Assembly (NCBI GenBank): GCA_036937835.1
Contig: CM072877.1
Location: forward strand, 6,152,501-6,216,500
Direction of reading: 5' to 3'
Length of the DNA: 64,000 nt
From: Pampus argenteus
Taxonomy: Eukaryota > Chordata > Actinopteri > Scombriformes > Stromateidae
A program made the position numbers and the translations under genes. Each line of letters begins with the position of its first letter. The first letter of the stretch is position 1. The notes under the pieces are model-generated. The model was not told where the DNA came from and ran no database searches. It was given only the letters and a program-made list of their open reading frames with translations. Below, piece by piece: positions 13,484 through 22,835 of the stretch.

Positions 13484-16400
13484 GTGTTCACTCGCCTTTG
13501 GCAGGATGATCTAATCTACCACCGTAATCCTGCTATTGGATATAACCGAATTTCATTATGTTAAGAACTATGCTGACAACAATAGGGACTGACAGTGTGT
13601 GTGTGAGAGAAAGAGAGAGAAGATTTTCAGGCTTTGCAAGGTTCAAATCACCTGACGTACATTTACTTAAATTGCAGCTGCTCCATCATTGTACTTTATT
13701 ACTGCTGCCTGCTACTCATGGAAAAGCAATCAAACCTGTTTTCCCTGTTGCGTTTCAGTGCTCTTCATCATGATCAAGACTGTAGCTAATGCATGTAATT
13801 AGTGGTTGTGCTCCACTTAGTGAACTGACCTTCTTTCATCTGGCACTGGTGTATTTAATGACCCGTGGGCCATATGAATAGTAAAGGCCACAATGTGTAA
13901 TTTAAAAATTGCTGCAGCGTTAAGGAGAAATTAAGAATTGTTTATTTTTCTTGACTTGTTTTTAGGCTTAATAACCTGTTGAAGACAATATATAATCAAA
14001 AGAGACAATTCCAAAGTTGTTTTTAAAAAACATTTTTTTATTGCAGATATCTCAGAGATCGAGTCGTATCGCTCCTACTCTCCACAGGATGATAGGCGGG
14101 GCCATCACTCCGACCTCTCTTCCCACTCCTCCAATGAGAGGCTCAGAGAGAAGCCCAGGTCAGCTGTCATTAAACCTTAAGTCACACCTGAAGAATAAAC
14201 TGTTTGAACTTTGAACTAGAACTTAATTGTGCTCAGGAGCCACAGAAACGTACATAAGGTCAAACTCTTGAAATCAGCAACATTGAAAATAAGATTTTTC
14301 AGACAAACTTTAGAAAGTTCATAAATGAAGGCATGTATTGAATGTGTTTTGTGCCTTTGTTCATCTACATATGAGTTTTTCCATCTTTACTCCAGTGATT
14401 TTTATTATCTGTGTGTTGTTTAATACAGCAGAAAAAAATCAGGATAATGCAGGATTATGTTGATTAATGCTTTATGAAGCTCGGCCAATCCATCAAAATA
14501 TCAGAATTGGCACTGTGATGATTATGAGCTCAATGTGTCTTAAAGCTCTATTGAAGATGAGACTTATTCTAATAATTGAATTTCTGATAATTCTAGAGAG
14601 GACGCGCCCAACAGGATGGCAAAAATGGGTGCCATGCCAACACCATTCAGAGTTACTGACAGAACCGAAGAAGACGCGCGGTCGGAGAGGGAGGAGCCAC
14701 GAGCAGAAACACCGCCAGGTAAACTGGTTTCTCCTTCTGAATATGCAAACCGTTAATAAAACACCTGTTAATGTGAAACTTTTACATGTGTGTTTTGTTT
14801 GGGTTTTTTTCTGCTGTACAGTCGCTGTGGGCCCAAAGTTTCATGTTCCTCCGAAGGTGCCTCTAAAGCCAAGTATAGATGACCAGGAAGTATACGGGTC
14901 AGTATATCACAAATAATAAAGTTATATTTGAGCACACATCAGTTTGTTCATCTCACCCAGGCCAGAGATCCATAGTTTGACTTGGACTTTGTTTCCTTTT
15001 TTTGCGACTGTATGATGAAATCTTGCTCACATCATCCAGGCCGAACACGATGATGATCCGTTTCCAGAAAGGTGACAGCGTGGGTCTGAGGCTGGCAGGA
15101 GGAAATGATGTCGGTATCTTCATCGCTGGTGTTCAGGAGGACAGCGCAGCTGAGCAGGAGGGTCTCCGCACAGGAGATCAGATCATGAAGGTGCATAAAC
15201 GTCCTTTTGTCACAACAACATCAATAGCACAAGACTCTAAATGTGTTAATTAGAAATGTAAAAACAAAGGTATTAAAGGCACAATCTGTGTTGTAAATAT
15301 ATACCACAGGCAAGATTAGAAGATGTCACTCCAAATATATTAATAGTAATGTAAGTTATTAATGATTTACTGATTGAACCTTTAACTGATAATTGTGTGT
15401 TGTGTCTCTAGATGTATTGACATCTATTCTATATCATTTCGTTGTTATCTGTTTTGTCCGTCTCAGGTGAACAACATGGACTTCAGAGGTATGGTGCGTG
15501 AGGACGCTGTCCTCTACCTGCTGGAGATTCCCAAAGGAGAAGATGTGACCATTCTAGCTCAGAGCAAACCTGAAGGTACTGTGCTGCAGAAATAATAATA
15601 ATGCTAATAACTTAATGTGTAGTTCACCCTTTCATGTGAAGATGCAGCCCTTTACAAAACAAAGTCAAGTAACAAATGATTCTAGGAAAGTAAAAGAATA
15701 CCAATCAGGTGCATATATAAAAATGTATGCTAAATCAATGAATACATTCACATGGATACACCAGAGAACCCTGAACCCTGTACACAAATCCACTGCAATA
15801 CCTACAGGTCATGTTTTATTATTAGTAGTGTTTTGTGGTTCTTTGGCTCAGAATGGCTTTTTTTTTTTGCTCTCTGTTTCAGTGTATAAAGACATTTTAG
15901 CATCTGGCAGAGGCGACTCTTTCTTCATCAGGACCCACTTTGAGTATGAGAAGGAGGCTCCGCAGAGCCTTCCTTTCACCAGAGGAGAGATCTTCAAAGT
16001 GACTGACACTCTTTATGATGGCAAGCTGGGCAACTGGCTGGCGGTCCGTACTGACAAAAGCAACCAGCTGCTGGAGAAAGGAATCATCCCCAACAAGAGC
16101 AGGTGATGCTTGTTGTGGTTTGTTATTCTGTATGAGTGTATAACTTTACAGCAGCTGTTGCTGTATTGTGTGCAGTGTGTGTTTTAGTTTTCATGATTTC
16201 TAAGCTGTGTGGGAGGAGCATGCATAATTTGATGCAGGGCAGTTACTTAATTGATATTTATAATTCATTTGAGTTATCGCAAGGACTAGTACGCCTTGTT
16301 GGTGAGTTATATTTGCTAAAATGTTATAAACTAAACTGTTTTTGTTATATGAACATTGTATAATTTTAATGGTTAATTCTGTGATTGTTTTTGTGTTTAC

Positions 16401-18087
16401 ATTATAGGTTTACGACCTAGTTTGAAATCACCAGTAATATTGCTAGCTGTGGTAACTTTTAGAACTCAACAGAATTAGTTATTAGACTTGATGCTGACTA
16501 AAGCTCCTGTTTGTTTTATATCACAGAGCAGAGCAAATGTCCAACGTCCAGAGTGCAGCTCGAGCCGCGTCAGGCAACGACAGAGGAGACTTCTGGAGGC
16601 TGAGAGGTCAAAGGGCGGCGAAGAAGAAAGATCTCCGCAAGAGCCGAGAGGACCTGAGTGCCGCTCCAGTCACCACGCGATTCCCGGCCTATGAGAGAGT
16701 GGTCTTACGTGAAGGTAAGTTGAAAAAGTTATCCAGTGGTCACGCTGCAGGGTTATTGTTGTTCTGTGTTGTTTTTTTCCCTGAATGTCTGTGATTAAAT
16801 TTGTATCCTGTCTGTCGTTTTGTTTCAGCTGGTTTTAAAAGACCTGTGGTCATTTTCGGGCCCATTTCTGACGCAGTGAATGAGAAGCTGGCCAACGACA
16901 TGCCAGACGACTTTGTCATCGCCAGTAAGTGCTTACATCATCATGACTGTTTCATTGAACCTGTTTGAAACGTGCTGAATACCGACTGAATGCTGAAAGT
17001 ATTTCAGGATGACAGAGATATTCTCCTTTGTGAATAATGTATTTCCTTTTTCAGGAACGGAGCCTAAGGATGCAGGAAGTGAGAAATCCTCGGGAGTTGT
17101 GAGACTAAACACCATTAGACAAATTATTGAGCAGGTATGTATTCTCTTGGAGGGGGAAGGTGAAAGATGGTGTTACACCATCTAACGTTTGACCACATCT
17201 TCCTGTCTCCTCAGGACCGTCATGCCCTGTTGGACGTGACTCCCAAAGCTGTGGACACTCTGAACTACACCCAGTGGTACCCCATCGTCATCTTCCTGAA
17301 CCCGGACAGCAAGCAAGGCGTCAAAACCATGAGGAGCCGCCTGATGCCGGGATCCACCCGCAGCGCACGCAAACTATACGAGCAGTCCGTCAAGCTGAGG
17401 AAGACCTGCTCACACCTTTTCACTTGTAGGTTATTCACTTGTAAAAGATGCTTGCAAAATAGTAGAAATCAACCAACTAAAGTACAAAGATGATGCTTCA
17501 CACTGATTAACTGACACATTGTTGATGATTATGAGCCTAACTTGTGTTGTTTTTCTTTTTCTTTTGTTTGTTTTTTGTTTAGCAACCCTTGACCTGAACT
17601 CAGCCAATGATGCGTGGTATGGCAGCGTGAAAGATTCAATCCGGGAACAGCAGGACAGAGCTGTGTGGGTGTGTGAGGGCAAGGTGAGTCTTATTACCTG
17701 TGTATGTGAGTGTGACTGAGTTGTGGAAGTAGTAACATGTGGTCATCTTACTCTCTGTCACTTCCTCCTCTCAGCTGGACGGTTCAGAGGAGGACCTGGA
17801 TCTCCATGATGACCGCATGTCCTACCTGTCGGCGATGAGCGCCGACTACCTGAGCATGGACAGCCGGCTGACCAGCGACTACGAAGACACGGCCGATGAG
17901 GGCGGGGCTTACACAGACAACGAGCTGGACGAGCCAATGGACGAGCCCCAACCCGTGTCGGCCATCGGTCGATCATCAGAGCCCGTCCTGCCAGACGAGG
18001 TGAGCAGGAGATGCTCTAATTCTCACCATCGGTTACTTGTTGTTTTTAAAATATGTGTGTGTTTGCATCATCTGACCGTGTCAACCC

Positions 18088-18123
<36 letters not shown>

Positions 18124-20411
18124 GCCTGAACCACGAGCTCGTATGAGGCGGTCAGGCAGCAAAGAGGTGCTGAACAGAGAGCCCAGTCCTCCTCCTGCGT
18201 TTGTCCCTGAACCCCCGAAGGTTAGAAGCCTCCCTTCATTAAACCTCCGTTCTGTCCTCTTTCTTCTCCCTGTGATCATCATTCACATATTTTTCTTTAA
18301 AATAATTGTTTTATTCCCAGGACTGAAATTATTCAATTTTAAAAATCATCATGTTGATAGAAAAACAGAATTTGTTTCTGTATACCATTAAACATGCAAG
18401 ATACTGTTCTGTTTTTCCATCTTGAGGTGGGCGTGGCCGTAAGTATTCAGACTCCTTCACTTTTTATACATTTTGTTATGTTGCAGCTTTATGTTTTTCT
18501 CCTCATCAACTTTCAATACCCCATAACGACAAAGCGAAAAACAGAATTTTAGATATTTTTGCAGGACTGAAATCTTGTATTGACATAAGTATATTTGCTC
18601 AGTACTTAGTTGAGGCACCTTTGGCAGTGATTACAGCCTTGACTCTTCTTCAGTTTGACGCTACAAGCTTTGCACACCTGGATTTTGGGATTTTCTGACA
18701 TTATACTCTGCAGATCCTCTCAGGCTCTGTCAGGTTAGATGGGGACTGTCAGGTGGAGCCACTTTCAGGTCTCTCCAGAGATGTTGGATTGGACCGGGTT
18801 TTCATTAAGAATATCTCTGTACTCCCTGACTAGTCTCCCAGTTCCTGCTGCTGAACAACACCCACAAATCATGACGACACCTGGTTTCCTCCATGATGGA
18901 CTCAAACTAAGGACAAACTTCGAGCTTGGTTTAATCAGACTGGAGGATTGTGTTAATCACAGTGTGAGAGTCCTTCTGTCTGGCCATGCTGTCATCAAGC
19001 CCAGATCGGTGGAGTGTTGCAGTGATGGTTGTGCATCTGGAAGTTTCATCGATTTTTAGCATAAATCTGCAACATAACAAAATATGAAAAAAGTGAAATG
19101 GTCTTTCTGAATGCACTGTATCATGTAGAAACTGCTCCTGGAGCATAGGCACGCTTTAAAAGGTCCAAAAGGTTAAATGGAGCAAACAGTATCCTGAACA
19201 GTGGTTTCCTGTGACAGGTGCGGGCTCAGGCTCGGACCGACTCATCGCGCAGCTATGACTCACACTCCAGCAGCACCATCAGCAGCGACGCCGCAGGTGG
19301 AGGCCGGCCACTTCCCCCTCCTGTGGCCCAGAAGCCTGTCGTCCGTCTGAATCAGCCGTCAGAGGAGCAGAGTCCGAGGACGGGGGAGGACCCCTCTGAA
19401 AAATCCTTCCTGGGCAAGGTTAGTATTATTATCGCTATTATTATTGTTTGTTTGTTTATAAATCACCAAAGTGTGCAACAGATTCCTGTTAATATTCTAC
19501 ACATTTTTCAGCATTCAGAAAAAAAAATCCTCTTTTTCTCTGCCTTTGATGTCTTAATACATTTTTATTCATTATACATTTTCTTCTTCTGTCACTTTCC
19601 TTGCTTCTAATATGAAATAGCAAATGGGTGACCAGGTAATTGAATATGTCTGCATTGTACCTTGAATGTTTGTTGTCCTCTTTTTAAAACCCATCAGCGC
19701 TCATTATTTTTTCCATTGTGACGGTGCTCAACTCTTCCTTTACTTCTCTGTCACTACGTCATGAATCATACCATGTAGATGCATCTATCATTTATCAATA
19801 AAAAATATTTCTTTCCTCTAAGATTAAAGCTTTTGAGAAGATGGACCACCTGGCTCGAGCTCAGAGGCTTCTGGAGCTGCAGGAGGCAGAAAATGCCCGA
19901 GTATGTGTTCTTATTGTCATTTCTTTAGCAACTCTCTACTCATCTAATATTACCTTTTAAATATCTACATTTTCTGTAATTCCTCGAGGCTTGTGATGTG
20001 TTTTTTTTCTTGTAGTTATGACATATCTGGCTCTTGTTCCTCTCTTCACACAGTTGGAAATCGCCCAGAAACATCCAGACATCTACGCCATCCCAGTAAA
20101 ACTGCCAAAACCGAACCTCAACCGTCCTCAGCCAATAGGGTGACAGCATCAGTCTACTTCATCATAAAAAAAGTTATTTTTTATGAGATGTTGTAGGTTA
20201 TTATCCATTTTGTCTAAATAACATCAAACTGCTGCCTTGTGTTTGTGTGATCAGTTCAAGCTCCATTCCCGAGCCGCAGACTCCATCCAGGCCACCGTAC
20301 TCCGAGACGAGAGGACACGAAGACGACGAGGCGGAGTACCGCAGACAGCTGGCCGACCAGACCAAGAGAGGGTACTACAATCCCCAGAAATACAAAGACA
20401 CTGAGCTGTAG
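976..20411 (+). CDS. tjp2: Tight junction protein 2 (ZO-2), complete gene with alternative 5' exons
   Basis: MAGUK scaffold of tight junctions that links claudins and occludin to actin at the cytoplasmic face. Shared coding exons, all phase-consistent: 8136-8189, 10364-10488, 11161-11263, 11362-12106, 12600-12703, 12791-12944, 14047-14158, 14597-14718, 14822-14897, 15040-15190, 15467-15575, 15883-16102, 16527-16714, 16829-16924, 17055-17134, 17215-17425, 17583-17683, 17775-17999, 18122-18220, 19218-19418, 19823-19900, 20054-20139, 20255-20411. With the start at 7206 the protein is 1222 aa (human about 1190). Order: PDZ1 (about 32-118), Arg/Ser/Asp-rich hinge (119-366), PDZ2 (367-452), linker, PDZ3 (about 560-640), SH3 (about 650-720), guanylate-kinase-like domain (about 740-930), acidic then Pro-rich tail, and C-terminal T-E-L, a class I PDZ ligand. 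The kinase-like domain reads VVIFGP without a GxGKT P-loop, as expected for the inactive ZO family. Teleosts have tjp2 duplicates; I cannot tell which paralog this is. Confidence 0.96.
1093..1118. repeat. (GT)13 microsatellite
   Basis: Pure GT run starting 10 bases inside the intron that follows the tjp2 exon 976-1082. Confidence 0.95.
1259..1530. repeat. Fragment of a dispersed teleost repeat
   Basis: Begins GTTCACCCATTTGATCAAAAAC and contains TGAGATATC..., AACAATAATGCAATTATTC..GGATAATCCAC. I recall this pattern (AGTTCACCC..., TTTGGAGATATCTGC..., AGATAATCCAC) from many fish introns. The class is unknown to me and the borders are approximate. Confidence 0.45.
2787..4664 (+). other. tjp2 5' intron
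   Basis: AT-rich intron with the microsatellite at 3451-3483 and nothing else I recognise. The last 300 bases, before the exon at 4665, may contain a second tjp2 promoter. Confidence 0.4.
3451..3483. repeat. (AC)n microsatellite
   Basis: AC run with one imperfection in a tjp2 intron. Confidence 0.95.
4665..4724 (+). CDS. tjp2: tjp2 alternative first coding exon 2 (MPV-type start)
   Basis: ATG at 4665 opens 20 codons, MPVNGGGLLSLSRYATHYFT, ending in phase 0 at a consensus GTAAGT donor, so it joins the common exon at 8136. The MPV start recalls the MPVRGDRG start of one human ZO-2 isoform, although little else matches. The preceding 300 bases have scattered CpGs and could be a promoter. Confidence 0.55.
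4725..7205 (+). other. tjp2 5' intron
   Basis: No coding segment or known repeat was recognised. The last 200 bases become G+C-rich ahead of the alternative first exon at 7206, consistent with its 5' UTR. Confidence 0.4.
7206..7277 (+). CDS. tjp2: tjp2 alternative first coding exon 3 (MKT-type start)
   Basis: ATG at 7206 (A at -3) opens 24 codons, MKTVLSLHRKWAHAVKTIRI..., ending in phase 0 at a GTGAGT donor. It resembles the human ZO-2 isoform starting MKTAQALHRMWIQAVKK, as I remember it, so this is a conserved alternative first exon. It splices to NPVMEETVWEQYTVSLQR at 8136-8189. Confidence 0.8.
8190..10363 (+). other. tjp2 intron before the PDZ1 exon
   Basis: AT-rich with short CA tracts (about 9510-9524, 10070-10082) and the 16-bp tandem array at 10233-10290. 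No coding segment seen. Confidence 0.5.
10233..10290. repeat. 16-bp tandem repeat, about 3.6 copies
   Basis: Unit CCATGATACATTATAG at 10233, 10249 and 10265 (identical), then a partial fourth copy. It lies 75 bp before the PDZ1 exon. Confidence 0.95.
11710..11853 (+). repeat. tjp2: Three 48-bp coding tandem repeats in the ZO-2 hinge
   Basis: Units at 11710, 11758 and 11806 each encode 16 residues of the form L(N/D)RDYSPDRRYRSER(A/T). Earlier, more diverged units (for example MERDLSPDRQYRRD) suggest older expansions. Synonymous differences exist between units. Confidence 0.9.
12945..13149 (+). terminator. tjp2: Candidate intronic polyadenylation site of tjp2 after PDZ2
   Basis: Reading through the donor at 12945 adds GERSPKLKSSRSYPV and stops at TAA 12989-12991. 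AATAAA lies at 13144-13149, followed by a T-rich stretch. Use of this site would yield a ZO-2 of about 467 aa containing PDZ1, the hinge and PDZ2 only. The elements are visible; their use is inference. Confidence 0.35.
13447..13479. repeat. (TG)n microsatellite
   Basis: Pure TG run in the tjp2 intron after PDZ2; a short (GA)n follows near 13608. Confidence 0.95.
18089..18119 (+). repeat. (TG)n abutting a tjp2 splice acceptor
   Basis: The TG run extends to the TAG acceptor (18119-18121) of the exon at 18122, so it occupies the polypyrimidine-tract position. Confidence 0.9.
18425..19120 (-). mobile_element. Internally deleted Tc1/mariner-like DNA transposon in a tjp2 intron
   Basis: The left end (about 18440-18490) and right end (19063-19118) are inverted repeats sharing CACTTTTT, ACATTTTGTTATGTTGCAG and flanking motifs, and the right end terminates in CACTG followed by TA, the Tc1 target dinucleotide. 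The interior reads on the - strand as remnants of a Tc1-like transposase region (for example CTCTCCAGAGATGTT and GACTAGTCTCCCAGTTCC on +). At about 700 bp it is roughly half the length of a full element, with deletions and no intact ORF. The left tip is degraded, so that boundary is approximate. It lies between tjp2 exons 18122-18220 and 19218-19418. Confidence 0.85.
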
Positions 20412-22235
20412 GTCAAACCAGGAAGTGACATCATCACTACGCACTGCTGGAGTCCTTCCACATCACCGCTACAAGACAACCACACTCTTGTTTCCCCGGT
20501 AACAGCCGATTCAGCTTCACCTTGATATGAACTCTCAGAAGTTCACGTGTGCAGTCAGATTCATGGATGTGAACGTCAACACTGATTCCACTTCTCTCTG
20601 GAGAAACTCAGAACATTACAAATGCAACAAACACTATAGTTTGTGTTTTTACCTTCTCAACAGTCAGAAAACAGCATGTACGTTTTCCAGACCTGATATT
20701 TTAATGTGTATATATATTGTTTTAATGTGTCTGGGGTTTTTCTTACCCTTCATTACAATAATACGTAGCTCCATTTCCGCTGATATCACCATTATTTAGT
20801 CACAGATGCCTTGTGATCTTTAAAAGACCCCGACAGTTGTTTAATTACTGAAGAATCCTCAAAAACGCTTCTAACTACCTGGATGAAAAATGATTTTGTT
20901 CTCTACGCGAAATATTGTTAAAGCATTTCCATGCTGTTTCCTGTCCTGGAAGCTGGTGTCTCCTCACTCTTTTTTTTTTCTTTTAGAAAGAAGTAAATGG
21001 AATCATATTTTGTATGAAAATCAAATAGTGGGAATTAAACTTAATATAGACAAATATAACTTCAGTTCTATTGGTTGTATATTGAGCAAGGATATACCGT
21101 GTGTCATGTCTGACTACCATCAACTTGTAAAAACTTTTTATTGTGCAGCAAACTTAATGTTTTTTTTGTTTGTTTCATCCAGATGATTAGAAGAAGCTTT
21201 GCTGATTCAGGGTTGTTGAACCTTCTGTATTTTTTAAAGGTTACTGACTATTTATGTTCCAGAAAGATACAAGACACACATGCTGCACCCAAACCACTGT
21301 AGACTGTCCAATGCTGACACTTTTCACTACTGTTAACCGGCATGTTCATAGTAGAATAATATTAGAATCAGTTTGGGTTATGCACTGTGTGGGCAGCTTC
21401 TCTGTTGGTCGGTGGGTGTTGGTCTTCCTCCTCTTCCTCCTCTCACTCTCTTGGCAAGTCTTCTTGATTTATTGTTGGCCTCTACATTCCCAGTTGAACG
21501 TTTGTATATACAGAGCGCTGTGTAATGTGTGTGTGTTCTGGGAAGCAGCACATTTTCAAGTGCCTTGTAGCTCTTAAATGGACAATATTACAGACGCACA
21601 GTGTATAAAATAGAAAGGCGTTGGGTAATGTGGACCAAACAATAGAGGATGATTTCTTTTTCTCAATCAAGACTGATAAAATTTTTTAGATTTAATTAAC
21701 TGGAAACTCTCTTCCTTTTTAATCGTCTTCATCAAAGAAAAAAAAGCGGAAAAAAAGAAAAGAAGTCACAATAAGTAATTATTATTACCAGAAAACCAAA
21801 AATCTCATTCACAAGATCCGTCTTAATGAATAATGAATTTTTAGATTTTGCATGTTTGGTGCCTGTAAAGCATTTCTGTATTGAAGTCAGATTTCACCTG
21901 TTAAAACCTGTTTCATTCAGATTCAGTTTGAAGAGCTTGAGGTGGATGTTTGCGGTGGATGTTTGCGGTGCAGCACAGCATGAAGCTTGTTAGTCTTTAT
22001 TAGCTGCTGCAACCAGAGACAATCACATTTTTACTGCATATGTTTGTTTGTTTTTTATATCGAGGTCTTTGTAGACGGGCGCATCGGTAATGTGGTGACG
22101 ACAATCATGTTGGTTTCAGTTTATTTTAAAAGTAATGTTAGTTTTTTTTCTTATTTTTTAGCGTGTGATCTTCTGAGTCTTACAGAACAACCTCTTGGGA
22201 AATTCTAATAAATAAATAGATTTTTTTTTACATTA
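20412..22235 (+). other. tjp2: tjp2 3' untranslated region
   Basis: AT-rich sequence with no supported ORF runs from the tjp2 stop to overlapping AATAAA signals at 22207-22216. It holds a short tandem duplication (gtggatgtttgcg, twice, about 21945-21972). The 1.8-kb length is an inference from the poly(A) position. Confidence 0.6.
22207..22216 (+). terminator. tjp2: Poly(A) signal of tjp2
   Basis: Two overlapping AATAAA hexamers (22207 and 22211) lie 1.8 kb past the stop codon and are followed by a T-rich stretch. They are the strongest canonical signals I found before the convergent apba1 gene. Confidence 0.6.
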
Positions 22236-22447
22236 TGTCTGTTTGGATGTGTCAGGTTTCACTTTTGTTCTTGGAGCAGTTTGGAGATTTTAAATGTTTG
22301 TGCTCGTCTGTGTCACAAAACAGATTTAACAAATATAAACAATCCACACAAACATGTCAACACATTTTTTTTTTCTCTTTGGAAAATTAAAAAGTGTAAA
22401 TCTTATTTGATTTGGAAACATTTACCGCTCGCTGTCTTTTCCTCCAG

Positions 22448-22453
22448 TTTATT
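22448..22453 (-). terminator. apba1: Poly(A) signal of apba1
   Basis: AATAAA on the - strand (TTTATT on +) lies 383 bases past the apba1 stop. It is about 230 bp from the tjp2 poly(A) signal, so the two genes end tail to tail. Confidence 0.5.
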
Positions 22454-22835
22454 CAGTAGAATTGTACATGCATTCCCCTTGAACACGTCCGCTTCAGTGT
22501 TTACAGATGTTCATCATTTAGGTTTCCCTGCCAAATTATAGGTCCAACATCATTAGAGTACATTCAGATAGTACAACTATATAACCAAAGGTAATATTTA
22601 CTCTGTTTGCCATCTAAATATACACGATAGAATCCACGATTTCTCTTTGGTCAAACATAACTTGTCACATTAACACTCGTGCCTAGTGAAATAATCTGCC
22701 TCCGGCTGTTATACTGTACATGTTTACATGACAGTGTACTGTACAGATTAAGGCAAGTCAAGTGATATCAAACATAGAGGAGAAAGGTATTTTAAAACAA
22801 CTGAAAGATGGATGGGTGGTAGTGAAGAGAGGGAC

